A stretch of 64,000 nt of DNA from Adineta vaga. Its lineage: Eukaryota > Rotifera. The position numbers and the translations under genes were made by a program. Shown here piece after piece: positions 39,853 through 52,123 of this stretch. Position 1 is the first letter of the stretch. Every line of letters starts with the position of its first letter. The stretch is taken from NCBI GenBank assembly GCA_021613535.1, contig CP075497.1:8494001-8558000 (forward strand). Direction: 5' to 3'. Below the pieces are notes generated by a model. That model did not search any database. It was not told where the DNA came from and was given only the letters and a program-made list of their open reading frames with translations.

Positions 39853-40424
39853 TCATTCTGATTCTAAAATAATCAATGGTTTATCTTTTTTTTTGTTTCT
39901 TTGTTATGCTTACTTTCATTCAATATCATCGAATGAAAGAAAAAAGTGAAGGTGAAAATCAATCTTGAAATAAAATAAGGGGAGAAAAAAATAGACGACC
40001 AAGACGAAGAAGAAAATGAAAGAGATAAAAAAAAGTGTAGGATCGAGTAACAGCACATAGTTCGTGAGTGTGCTTTTGTAATGCACGGGAAAAGAGAGGA
40101 AAGAAATTTCGATTTCGTTATATTTCTTATTTTTCAATATATATATATATATATATGATGTAATATTCAATCGATCACAAGACAGAATGAGAGTGGGAGA
40201 GAAAGAAAGGGACTGAGACAAAATGAAGAGGAAAAAACCACTGGATAATGAAAATGCTTTTCTGCTATTGTCAATTGCATTGTTTTATTTCGTACAATCA
40301 TTTTACATTTTTCTAAAAAGAAACAGTAAGAAAAATAGATTACTTTGAGAAATCAAGTGGTTTTATACCTTCTTGTATTAGTATAAATTTTATGTACAGA
40401 AGAGACTAAAATATCATTATGATT
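39853..40424. other. Gap between DENND4 5' end and UBE2W 3' end
   Basis: It contains a (TA)n run at about 40136-40156 and A/G-rich low-complexity sequence. No gene is seen. Confidence 0.55.
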
Positions 40425-41605
<1,181 letters not shown>

Positions 41606-41986
41606 GATTTCAATCTATAAATTACAAAAATAATTCTTTTCTATAATTCTCTTAAAAATGACGTAGTTTATAAGATGATCATCTGAAATAACAAATAAAC
41701 TATCTATGTATTTTTTATCAATGCCAATAGACATGTTTAGAACTTGAAGTCTTATTATTTGTCAGAAAAAAAAACAAATGATCATTCCAAGAAAAATTTT
41801 TTAAAAAAACAATGAAAAAACATCATGAATTTGTTTTCATTCAAAGAAAAAAAGAACACTGTCGTATATAGAGATTCATTTACAAAGTAAATAAAAACAA
41901 AGAACACACATGATATTTCCTATCACAGTACGAACAACAATAGTATATACAAAATGTCATTTCTTCTTTTATTGCCAAGATCTTTC
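41606..41986. other. Gap between UBE2W 5' end and PKI 3' end
   Basis: About 0.4 kb of A-rich sequence. TTTATT at 41968-41973 (AATAAA on -) lies 14 nt past the PKI stop and probably directs its polyadenylation. Confidence 0.55.
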
Positions 41987-42273
41987 TTAATGTTGAATGG
42001 ACATGGTTTTCAATCGTGGTGTAATATTGTCCACTTCTGAAGAGGAATTTGTAGCACTAACTAAATTAAGATGAAATATAATGACGTGTTGAATTTTTCA
42101 AAATATGCAAAAAAAAAAGGAAATTTACCTTGTGTAAGTTGTTCATTGAGATCACCCATTGCATTTCGTCGACCAGTCCTTCTTGCTGCTTGAAACATTT
42201 TCACATCATCATCCTCTGATATTGTGTTTGACGATTCAGTTGTGTTACTGTCATTCTTGGGTGTTGTACTCAT
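41987..42273 (-). CDS. cAMP-dependent protein kinase inhibitor (PKI)
   Basis: PKI blocks the catalytic subunit of protein kinase A as a pseudosubstrate and carries it out of the nucleus. Two exons give 72 residues (mammalian PKIs are about 76). Residues 28-38 read FQAARRTGRRN. They preserve the spacing of Phe10, the two P-site arginines Arg18-Arg19 and Arg15 of PKI-alpha, followed by Asn-Ala and a hydrophobic residue. The C-terminal ITPRLKTMSI has the hydrophobic spacing of the PKI nuclear export signal. The N-terminus is acidic and Ser/Thr-rich. I chose the ATG at 42273, since the upstream in-frame stretch lacks another ATG. The intron is in phase 1 after TQ. Confidence 0.88.
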
Positions 42274-45082
42274 ATTAATGAATAGAATAATTATTGCAAA
42301 CAAAATCTTTTATTAAGGAATGTACTAGGTAAAAGTAGTAGAATGAGACTAAAATGGAATGTTTAAATATTAATTAATCAGATGATCGTCATTGTACATT
42401 TAAACAGTCATCATTCAAGAAGGAAATAAACAAGACGACGAAGTACAAGGGAGCGGGGAACGGGGGTAGAAGAGGTTAACGCGTGAGAAAATCACCTTGA
42501 TTGGTTGGAAATCTATCAAGTCGTATAAAGTTCTAATCCAAATAGATGTCACTAGCTATCAAATTATATGTATATAGAATTCTGTCTATCTCATAATTAT
42601 TAATGGCAAGACAAAGCTATAAATTAATTCGTAGCATGACAGTAGATTGTCTCAAATTTGCTATGCTATAATTATAGTTTTATTTACTTGAACCTCGAAC
42701 TGCTCGTTTATATATAAAATCTTCCAAGTTATTTGTTAATAGTTCTTTCGATAGATATAAGTACATCGTGTTCAACAGATGTATTTTTTTAATTCTTTTA
42801 CTAAAATAAAATAAAAATATGAAGTACAAAATACTTAAATGCACTATAAACTCAACTTCTTTCATCTTAGTTCAATTTACAGTAATAGAGTCGACTATGA
42901 ATGCATGATTTATTATAATCAGATATATGGAATAATCAAAAGAAATGAAAATAAGTGAGGCGCATTCAGACAGATAAAACGTCAAAAAAATGAAATAATC
43001 AAATAGAGATTAATAGAGAAAAATGATATACACCGGATGTTTATATATGGAAAAAGTTGATTGTTCTCAAAATAAACTTTTTAGAAAAAATACGTCATAT
43101 GAGAAAAGAAAAGTGTAAAAGCAAATGTTAAAAGAATGATTACACATATGCTATTATCAAAAGATTCATTGATGAGATAGAAAACAAAAAAAAAACTTTT
43201 TCTTATGGGATTTCATTCAAGATTAACAGTTACTAAAAATGTCAATGAAATTATCGAATAAGCATCGCTACTTCTCTAGACTATCTTAATTAAAACCTCG
43301 TCAAACCTTGAGAAACTATTTTCATTGTTCTATAAAAATTAGTATCTATACATGATGACAACCTCGATCCTCTCGACGGCAAACTCTGACGTCAAACAGA
43401 AATAAAATTAGGATCCGAATGTTATTCTACTACATTTCTTACTCACAAATTGATGCTGATTCTACAATACTTGTCTTATTGTGCAAATGAAATTATTTGC
43501 AAGAGCTGAAGTAGCTACTTGTTTTATGACATCTATTTCTCCCTCGTGCTCTTTCTCTCTCTCTCTCTCTTTCTCTCTTTGCTTCTGTTTTTTCTCCTTC
43601 TATAGAAGACAATTTTTTCTAGTTATATATAGAGAATACAGAAAAAGGAAGCCTTACAGTATTTGACGTATTTGCAATAGATTTTATCAAATATCTAGTC
43701 AGTTTCAATATGTAACGGACTAAAACAAATGAATATGCTAATGAAGATCAAGATAGTTACGTGTGATATATAACCTGAATCTCAATTTAAGACAATCGTT
43801 TTGAATCAATATTGACGAAGAAAATAAAAGTGTCATATGCCATAATTATTTTACAATCTAGAAAATACTTGATTGTTAAATAGATAAAAATATTTTTCTC
43901 GAGATTATTTCTTATTAATGATATTAAGAGTAGCAACGATGATGTTATGATCTAATGCTGGATTTACATCAAATATCATCACTTAAGTAAAATAAGTAAA
44001 AACAAAAGTTGTCCGTCAACAATAACATATGGCTCCATACTTTTCTATTTCTTTTAAACGTGTCCCAATAAGAGAAGTGAAACAGCATGAGTATTATTTT
44101 GATTCGTTCTACTTCATCATTACCAAGTTAAGTTCCTTTTGTCTGTTAATATGAACTAAGAATACTAAGTTTTTATCAATCTAAAGATGCGAAATGATCA
44201 AATTCACGTTCTTCAATGTAGACTAAAGTCTCATAATCATCAGCGTTGATATCACTCAAGTTTTTTTCGTATTTTCATAGCATTATTTTTCTATATAATT
44301 GGATAAAATTAAGTATACTCAATATCATCTTGAAATTTTCTAACAGAGGATAGATCTAATTAAACTTTTTCCTCCTCTTTAACCTGACCAGTTTAAAGGT
44401 AAAATGAGGTTATAGAGTATAAAATAGAGGATTATTTTCTAGGGATAGAAATACTTTATTTGAAAAACATTGTAAATCAACACGTACTAATATATTATAA
44501 AAACTGAAAGTATTTATTTATTCGATCTTTCAATCTTTTAAAAAATCATTATTAAGTTAGTTTTCTCTTGTCAAATTTATAATAAGATTTATACAATATA
44601 TAGAAATGTCAAACTTTTTGAAGATAGAGAATAATTGAATCATATCAAATATGTAGATCAGAATATCCTTTGTTCATTGACTTTTTACGTTGTTCTGATT
44701 TTTCACCAATCTTAAACATTACATGTATAGCTCAAAAATTCGGCACTATACTATTTTATTATGTATGTGCGCATGAGTAAATCATCAAATCCTATTTTTT
44801 GAGATTGCAATTGAAAAATATTTCATAACAATTTTGAAAGACGGTTCTACTGTTTATTTTTCCGATCCGGCGAGAAAAAGTCTCAATGAACATAGATCCT
44901 TTGTTCGATAGAGTTCGCCAACTCTAGACGTTCTATAGATGTCAGTAGCACATTTTAAAAGTGAATTAAACTTGACTAGTACTTGAACAAAAAAATCGTT
45001 TTTATAAATTTCACATTTAAACAAAGATATTAATAAGAAAAGAAAAAAAATCATTGGTTGATTGAAATACTTCTCAAAATAA
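42274..45082. other. 2.8 kb gene-poor region
   Basis: This is the largest gene-free interval of the window, between two divergent genes. It is AT-rich with a (CT)n tract at about 43551-43580. A perfect CRE palindrome TGACGTCA lies at 43387-43394, 1.1 kb upstream of the PKI gene. I see no coding frame, tRNA-like cloverleaf or transposon end that I could support. Confidence 0.55.
43551..43580. repeat. (CT)n tract
   Basis: A pyrimidine-only CT-rich run in the gene-poor region. The strand asymmetry is strong, but no adjoining gene was found. Confidence 0.8.
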
Positions 45083-45211
45083 ATGGCTGCCGTAATTGTT
45101 TATTTTATTCTTCTTGTATTGTATGCAGCTGTTTTCTTTTTCTATGGTGTCAAAACTCAAATATTGATTCTTTTAGATTTTTCATCTAGTAAAACATTTT
45201 TTATTGAATGA
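45083..45211 (+). CDS. Possible 42-residue single-pass membrane micropeptide or uORF
   Basis: The ATG sits in an AAATAAATGG context. The frame encodes MAAVIVYFILLVLYAAVFFF, a clean membrane helix, and then a polar end. Its stop TGA overlaps the next gene's start as ATGA. It may be a translated uORF, a small membrane protein, or chance in T-rich DNA. Confidence 0.25.
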   Translation: MAAVIVYFILLVLYAAVFFFYGVKTQILILLDFSSSKTFFIE

Positions 45212-47019
45212 GGTCACGATATAATCTTCGTATTCAATCAAGTAAACCTCTTTTTGCTACAACAAATAAAAAATCATCTCGAATGTAGGTTATCGTATCA
45301 TTTTTCTCTTCAAATCAATGTCTTTCTTTCATTCAGAACTAAAAACTCGAAACTTCATCATGCAAATTCTTCTACGAATCGTCGTCAAAGTTTACGATTG
45401 AAACCAATCGTAAATAAAATCAAATTACGAACGATTAAGCATGAGATTAATAATAAAAAACTTAATGATAAGCATCTTTGTCAAAAACCCAACTGGCGAC
45501 AGATAGAGACGAAAGATGAAGATGAGACCTTGGAAATGAATGATGCAATGGATGATGATGATTATGATGATGAAGTTCTTATTCGACATCATCGATTGAT
45601 GCTTGAAGAACGAAAAGATCGAAAGTAAATCAAATAAAATATTTAGCTAAAATTAAAGTTGACTGTTTTGATTCTTGTAGACTTTATGAACGATATATTC
45701 GTGATCAACGAACACTTCGTCGTTTACAATGTCGCCGTACACATTCAGCACATTTAAAAGAAGCAACTAGAAATCGTCTATTACGTGAATTAGAACGTGA
45801 ACGTCGATATACAATTCATGATAAAATTTGCGCTCATCGTAAGTTAACTTATGTTTGATTCGTTTATAAATTCGTTTGTTTTCCTAGTTGTTAATCATAC
45901 ACTTATTTATCGACATGGATGTAATATAGATTCGAATCAAGCAATGAATTGGACATCATTAGAAACCAAAATCCTTCCTAATCGTACTACTGGAACTATA
46001 CATGAATTAGATGTCATGATTGATAATTTAAAGAAAGTTAATCATCATGGAAAATCTTCAATGTAAGATTTCATTTCTTAATGAAATTTAAAAATATGAT
46101 TAAAAAACAACATTTTAGATCAAAACCTCGATTATCTGTACGTGAACGACAAAATCAACGTTTAAAAACGAGTGTATCTAAATCAAAAGATATTCATTCA
46201 CCTTCTACAATTTCACAAACACCGTGAGAAAAGATATTTTATTAATATGATCTTATATAAAAGATGAATTTATTTCTAATCAAGGTTAACTTTTCCAACA
46301 CAACTAACTATTATATCTCAATCACCACGTGTTCCCATCGTCGGTTCACTGATGATCAAAATATCAGATTACGAGCGAGTAATTCACAACGTTTAACATG
46401 TATACAAAATGTTTTATCACATCAATCAAATAATAATAATCCTCATCCGAATAGACAGTGAGACTTCTATTGATTTACTATTTTCATTTTTATAGAGTTC
46501 ATCTTTTCATTTAGTATAACAAATGATACAGTATCGCCTTTGACTAGTCGAAAATCATTTCTACGTCCGAAGTCGACCAATTCTAAGTATGCTACAAAAT
46601 ATAATTATACATATTTTTTTCTGAATTAATTTGCTTTAGTGTGTTGGATTTATCTGCAACAAAACGACGACCGTTAGAAAAAGAAAACTGTAGTATCGTA
46701 TCAAATTCTCCTTCGCATTCAAATCTTGTTTTGCGAACAGCACCTTCACCGTATGTAACAGCGGCTGATCCTACAACATATCGATCATCGTTGTTTTCTA
46801 TAGAATGGTATCGATCAAACATACCACGTCTTCTTCGTCGTCTCGTACCTATCCAAATACGAGAAAACATCCAATAATTAATAATTCATTAACAACCCGT
46901 CGACATACTCGCTTTTCGTAAGTTAAATTCTCATTTAATCTCAAATTTATGAAAAATGAAAACAGAACATACCTATACAATATAATATTGTGTTGTTCTA
47001 TTCTAGTACGAATGGCTAA
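45208..47019 (+). CDS. Basic KEN-box-containing protein of unknown function
   Basis: I do not recognise the family. About nine exons with consensus donors and acceptors join into an Arg/Lys/Ser/Thr-rich protein. It starts MRSRYNLRIQSSKP. An acidic patch (EMNDAMDDDDYDDE) precedes an Arg-rich helix (LRRLQCRRTHSAHLKEATRN then LLRELERERR). A disordered middle has PxxSxR-like motifs. Near 46670 comes KRRPLEKEN, a KEN box of the sort used by APC/C. The end is TTRRHTRFSTNG. Composition suggests a nuclear or chromatin protein turned over in the cell cycle, like sororin or securin in style only. The exon near 46769-46874 must change frame (sign of one missing base) to reach the well-spliced last exon. 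A second change near 46330 is possible, or an alternative acceptor at 46371. Confidence 0.6.
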
Positions 47020-47467
47020 GAATCAATGTATGGTTTATTTTTTTTTGTGTTCTTTTTATTGCACATAAACTAAAGTCACATGTCTTTACCTTCTTTCGTT
47101 TTTGTTTGTTTTCTTTTCGTCAAACGAACCTGATTGGTTTCTTTTGTCCTTTCTTCTGTTCTTTGCTCATATTTTTTTCTTGCTGAATTATATGTAAACA
47201 TAATGTTCTATTTGTCTTTTGTTTGTTTTTCTTTGTCTATCAAATTTGTCTACTATATTATTACGTATTTTTCTGTTTTCTGCGAACAAAAATCTTCTTT
47301 TTTTTTGGTTTGTCAAAAGAAAAACTATGAAGAAAAAGATAATCATGAATATTAGTAGATTTTATTTGCGTTGATGAGAAGAAAAAACCAGATGGTATGA
47401 ACAAGATGATAATCATGAAAATTGAGAGATAAATATCTGAAAGTATTGATTATTTTAGATTTTGAAT
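47020..47467. other. Gap before AUP1
   Basis: T-rich sequence with no supported gene. It ends in TATTTTAG at 47458, nine nt before the AUP1 start codon. Confidence 0.5.
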
Positions 47468-49113
47468 ATGATTGAACTACCTGATTTATTTCATGAAAAT
47501 CGGTAGGAGAATATGATCTGATCATGACAAATTAATTACTGATTCTTTTTTTTTATCTCTAGAGTTCAAGAACTATCATTATCTTTCATTCTTTATGCAC
47601 CTATTGGCCTTTGTCTTGTTTTAATTCGTTCAATAGCACTTCTTTTTCTTTTTGTTATTTCTTCAATATTTCCTGCAAGTCAATCCTTTGATCAGTAAGT
47701 ATTTCTTTCTGATTGATAGAAAAAATTGAATTCTATTCTTAAATATTTAATAGACTGATAATTGATGCAATTAGTTTGATATTAACATTTACTTATGATA
47801 ATGAAAGTCCAAACGAAAGAAAAGATAATCGACGTACAACGAAGATTATTGTCGCTAATCGAGTATCTTTATTAGATGGAGTTTTTCTACGAAGATTTTT
47901 CTATAATACAAATTGTAAATTGGTATGTGAAATAGAAAAAGTTCGTTTTAATTTCTATAAAAATCTATCTAGGTAAACATCTGGAAAGATCATTCATGTA
48001 TTAATTGGTTTAAATTAAATACGATTGATTATTCTCGAAATCAAGAAGAATTATTCGATTTATGTATTCGAGATATTGAACGTCCAGGTAAAGTTTACAT
48101 TTCAAGAAATGATTTTATTAATAATATTATTTCAGACTCTCAACTTATTTTTCTACCTGAATGTGAACCAACAACTGGTACTGATGGTTTATTAAAATTT
48201 AAGTATGAATATGAGTTAATCTTTCGTTTAATATTCATTATTTTCTTTTATTATTTAGTCTTTTACCATTTACAATTGCCACTAACTTCCAATTATCTAT
48301 TCTTCCCATATGTCTTCGAACGTCGCGTGCATTTCAAATTCGAACTGTAAACAAGACTTTTTAAGAGACATACATTCGTTCATTTCTCATTTCATATTTA
48401 GAGTACATTCAATAGTCATCCATTAGTTGATCTTTTTTGGTTCTTATTTAGTCCTTATACTAAATATCATCTCAAGTAAGTCTATTGAGATAACTAAGAA
48501 ATTGTCATTCTGAATGGTTTCATTTTCATTTAGTTTTTTACCAATTGTTTCTTCAGAAGCATCATCTTCTAATGAAATTCTTTGTGAACGAGTACGAGAA
48601 AATATCTCTGAAAAAATGAGTATTCCATTAACCAAATTTGATGAAAACGATGTGACGGAATTGAGAAAACGTCCAGAATTTCTTCAACGTCGACATGGTA
48701 AATATGCAAGAATACAATATCAGAATATTAATATCGATGACATTTCTAGCACAACGTCGAGCAGAATTTCAACAAATGATTAATCTTGTTCATCAACAAG
48801 TACCTATAGCATCTCTTGAAGCAATTCGATATGATCTTGGTTTGTTGCTATTAATTCAAAGCTTTATATAGTTTATATCATTTTTCTATTATTTAGAAAT
48901 GACCAAAAATATTCAGAGAACAATCGCAAATTTGAATGAACGTGCTGCTGCTGCTACTCGTGAGCAAATCAGTCATCAGCTACATCTTCACGTGCAATGT
49001 CTAATTCTTCGAGTAGTAGCAGTAGCAGTAGTCATCGTCAAACTTATGAACGACTGAAACAGGAATTAATTGAAAAAAATCGACAATTATTTTTAAATAA
49101 AAACTGTAATTAA
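47468..49113 (+). CDS. AUP1: Ancient ubiquitous protein 1 (lipid droplet/ERAD factor)
   Basis: AUP1 is a monotopic ER and lipid-droplet protein that recruits the E2 enzyme UBE2G2 to degradation complexes. The N-terminal hairpin reads FILYAPIGLCLVLIR, matching the YAPVGLCL of vertebrate AUP1. The acyltransferase-like domain follows, with LIFLPECEPTTGTDGLLKF (vertebrate LLLFPEEEATNGREGLLRF). The usual HxxxxD is replaced by VANRVSLLDG, so catalysis is doubtful. A CUE domain comes next (VHQQVPIASLEAIRYDLE, about 48790-48850). A Ser-rich linker and a basic helix (YERLKQELIEKNRQLFL) correspond to the UBE2G2-binding G2BR. That C-terminal part is reached only by a frame change between 48964 and about 49058, with the sign of one missing base. 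AATAAA lies at 49155-49160. Confidence 0.9.
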
Positions 49114-49154
49114 AATCAAACGATTTCAATTCTTTTTCTTTCTCTTGAATTAAA

Positions 49155-49160
49155 AATAAA
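49155..49160 (+). terminator. Poly(A) signal of AUP1
   Basis: AATAAA lies 42 nt after the AUP1 stop codon in the AUP1-to-next-gene gap. Confidence 0.5.
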
Positions 49161-49377
49161 ACCATGCTAGTTTTTTTCTCTCCATATCTTCATAGTATAA
49201 ATAAAGAAGAAAAAAAAACTCGGTAGTATTTCTCTTTTCGCTTCTGCTTTCATTACTACATTGTGGTGAAAGACTTGTTTTTTTTTCTTCTTCTGTTCTG
49301 TATTCTTACGACAGACTGGTTAGCATTAGACGTTGTTTTTCTTCTCCACATTCATTTGGTAAAGAAAGAATCGCAAC

Positions 49378-50360
49378 ATGTCTTGTTTAAATCATCACAA
49401 ACGATTTCGTTCGTTATTTCACAATATTATCAATGAACTTCGAAATGAAGATCGAATTCCAGTACAATTTTGCATGCAATGCCGTACAAATGCTGTACAT
49501 GCAAAGAGCAAGTTGATGAAGTAATAAAACCTATCATATTAGACGAATTGTGTAATTCAATTAAATTGAATGATTTAATCAAAAAAATCAATCGAGAAAA
49601 AGAATTAGATGCCAAATTACTTTTATCAATGAATCGATTTCAAAAACTTGTCGTTGAAAATCTACCAAAAGTCGTAGTTGATAAATCACTTGAATCTCAA
49701 GATAGTGTCGTTGAAGAATCTGAAAATAAACCAAAAAGAATTGTTCTTGATTCATCCAGTAATAGTGATTCTTCATCTTCAGAATCTGAAGATATTACAC
49801 CAATGGATACATCCAAATTTGTGGTAGTATATAGCCGAGGAAAATCATTGTCTCATTCAGAAAGACGAGGAAAAACTAAAGTTAAAAAGCCACCAAAATC
49901 TATTAAATCTGGTACATTTATGTTCTTGCCATATATTTTCAAGGATAAGAAGGCGAAGAGAAATCAGGATCCATTAATTGAAGTAGCAAAATCTTTACAA
50001 CGAAGTCGATTTATCAACAAAAACGGTCATTTTCATGTTTTAGAAGATCAATATAATGCTCGTATTAATATGATTACGAAGAAAACAAGTAAACAAATAA
50101 TTGGTGCTCTTGAAAGTGCAAAACAAGGACTGGAAAATTTGAAAATTTACAATAAAAAAGAAACATTAGAAATATCAGCAAAAGAAGATGGTGAATGGAT
50201 CTTAGTAAGATCGAAGAAACAACCTAGTCAAACAAATACAAATAATATAGATGATTTATTAGAAGAAATAACAAATCGATGGATGAGCACTTTAACAATC
50301 GAAAAGCGTAAATGCAACGATGATGATGAAGATGATTCTACGTCAAAAAAAAAGAAATAA
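49378..50360 (+). CDS. Intronless Lys/Ser-rich protein with a KH-like segment
   Basis: I do not recognise this gene. It is a single exon of about 0.98 kb, whereas nearly all neighbours have many introns. The first ATG (MSCLNHHKRFRSLFHNI) is in a different frame from the main body. The change must fall between 49449 and 49520, beside a TTTT run, with the sign of one missing base. If no shift exists, translation would begin at the ATG at 49479. The body has a CCTCKEQ zinc-ribbon-like cluster, a Ser/acidic tract (SSSNSDSSSSESED) and a basic stretch. A C-terminal region (FINKNGHFHVLEDQYNARI) resembles the G-x-x-G helix-turn of KH RNA-binding domains, then DGEWILVRSKK and a Lys tail. A retrocopied or RNA-binding gene is possible. 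Function is unknown. Confidence 0.6.
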
Positions 50361-51524
50361 TTTTTACTTTTTAGTTATGTTCGTATATTGATATTGAGTT
50401 TATTTCTTCTAATAAACTAGACTGTAATTTATTAATCAAATTTGTATTGTTATCCGTATTCTCTGACAGAAACGGCTAAGAATATATCGTTTGAAATCTT
50501 TGTATATGAATGATTTTGTAGTGATACACATGTGTAAGAGTATGTCTTATCGTATAGCTATTGTTTTGATTGATTTCATCAGGTATGTATTTTTACATTT
50601 GCTAAACTATGTAAATTAATTACGATCTGTTGGAGATGTTTGATGAATAGTTTGCGCAATGAATAACGTCACCTGTTTAATTCTTGTTACAGAAACGCTT
50701 GTTTAAATATTTCATAAGAAATACACTTCTTACTCAACATGTGACAATAGTTACTAAGTGACTATTAAAAAAGAAACGATTGTGTATTTTCAAGTGAGAT
50801 GTATACATGATTGTTTGGTCTACAGATTGATGATCGTAGGTATAATGCACGACATTAGATATCGAAGAATATTTTACAATATGCTGAAGACTATGATGAA
50901 AAAGTTTATGGTGCCAGTTGTAATAATAAATACCGTTGAGGTTTATTCTAAATTAAAATACTTTTCCCATAAAACTAACAAGCATTTTTAGTATTTCTGA
51001 ATCTAACGAAAACGATAAGTTTTGCACGTACTGTTAGTTATAAAATCAGACATGTTGAATATATTTAACTATTGAAGCTATGAAAGAAATATTTAGCATA
51101 GAAACTGCTAATGTACTCATACTGAATGGTTTATTTATTTTGAGATGACATTTACAAAAAAAAAAGAAGATACGCCTTTCATCCCTCGACGAATTTATTC
51201 CACATATCAGAATAGTTCTCGTATAATTTTAATTTCAAGGTATTCAGTTTTATTTTACAATTATTTAAATTAAAAATGTTGGACTAAAACAGAGAAGATT
51301 ACTATTTTTTCTTCTCAAAAAAGAAAAAAGAACAAGAAAAAACACTTATTTTGAGTAAATATATCACTATATATTTGAGTTCAACGCATCTTCGTATTTT
51401 CTTCTTCTTCTTCTTCTTCTTTCTCCTTTTTATCAACAAGCGTGCACTCACGTTAACACAATTACTTATCAGAAAAGAAAACGCAAAATCAAACATTTCA
51501 TATCTGTTACTAAAAAATACAAAC
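50361..51524. other. Gap of 1.2 kb before the cystatin
   Basis: AT-rich, with a (TTC)n run at about 51401-51421. A 77-codon frame at 50758-50991 starts at GTG and has no family features, so I do not call it. Nothing else is seen. Confidence 0.5.
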
Positions 51525-52123
51525 ATGTCGAATGAACAACAAAATAACATGAGTTCTGTCATGGTTTGTTTAACTAAAACTTATTGAGTATTTTTCTATC
51601 GATCTATTTAGGATGCTACACCGGAAATTCAATGGATTAGGTAAATTATTATCTAATTGAATTTCATTATAAATATATCTTATTTTTGATACAGTGAACA
51701 ACCAGATATAAAATATGCTACTATCGATGCTTTATATCGTAAACATCATGAACATAAAGTTCATTCATTTACGGAAGAACATCGAGCAAAACATATCGAT
51801 TGGAAGTTAGTACTAACATAGATATGTATCTAATTGAAATATTTTTTTTCAAAACTTTCAGAGCAACAAAATATGCTGAAGAAAAAATCGCTTATGGAAT
51901 AAATTATTTCATAAAAGTAGCGATCGATGATGGTTTATTTATCCATATACGAATTCATCAACATAAAAATCAAAATAAATTCGATTTTTATGCATTACAC
52001 GAAGTTATTAAACATAATAATGCTACTTGTGTTTTTACTGAAGGTAAAATTTTTGTATGATTATTTCAAAAACTATTTTGTTTCTTTATTCTAGACGAAC
52101 CATTGACTTATTTCAATTATTAG
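51525..52123 (+). CDS. Stefin-type cystatin (cysteine protease inhibitor)
   Basis: Stefins are intracellular inhibitors of papain-like proteases (cathepsins). Five exons give about 129 residues, longer than the usual 98 because of an N-terminal extension and an insertion. The diagnostic part is YGINYFIKV (stefin AGTNYFIKV), then DDGLFIHIRIHQHKNQN (stefin FVHLRVF.. HENK) and a C-terminal EPLTYFNY (stefin DELTYF). The first hairpin that plugs the protease cleft is QVVAG in stefins but EKIAYG here, so the conserved Gln and second Val are changed. There is no signal peptide, as expected for stefins. AATAAA lies at 52202-52207. Confidence 0.85.

Noticed and set aside
46330-46371. An extra frameshift in the KEN-box gene
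   Set aside because: The alternative acceptor at 46371 restores the frame without any missing base, so this case was not counted with the other seven.
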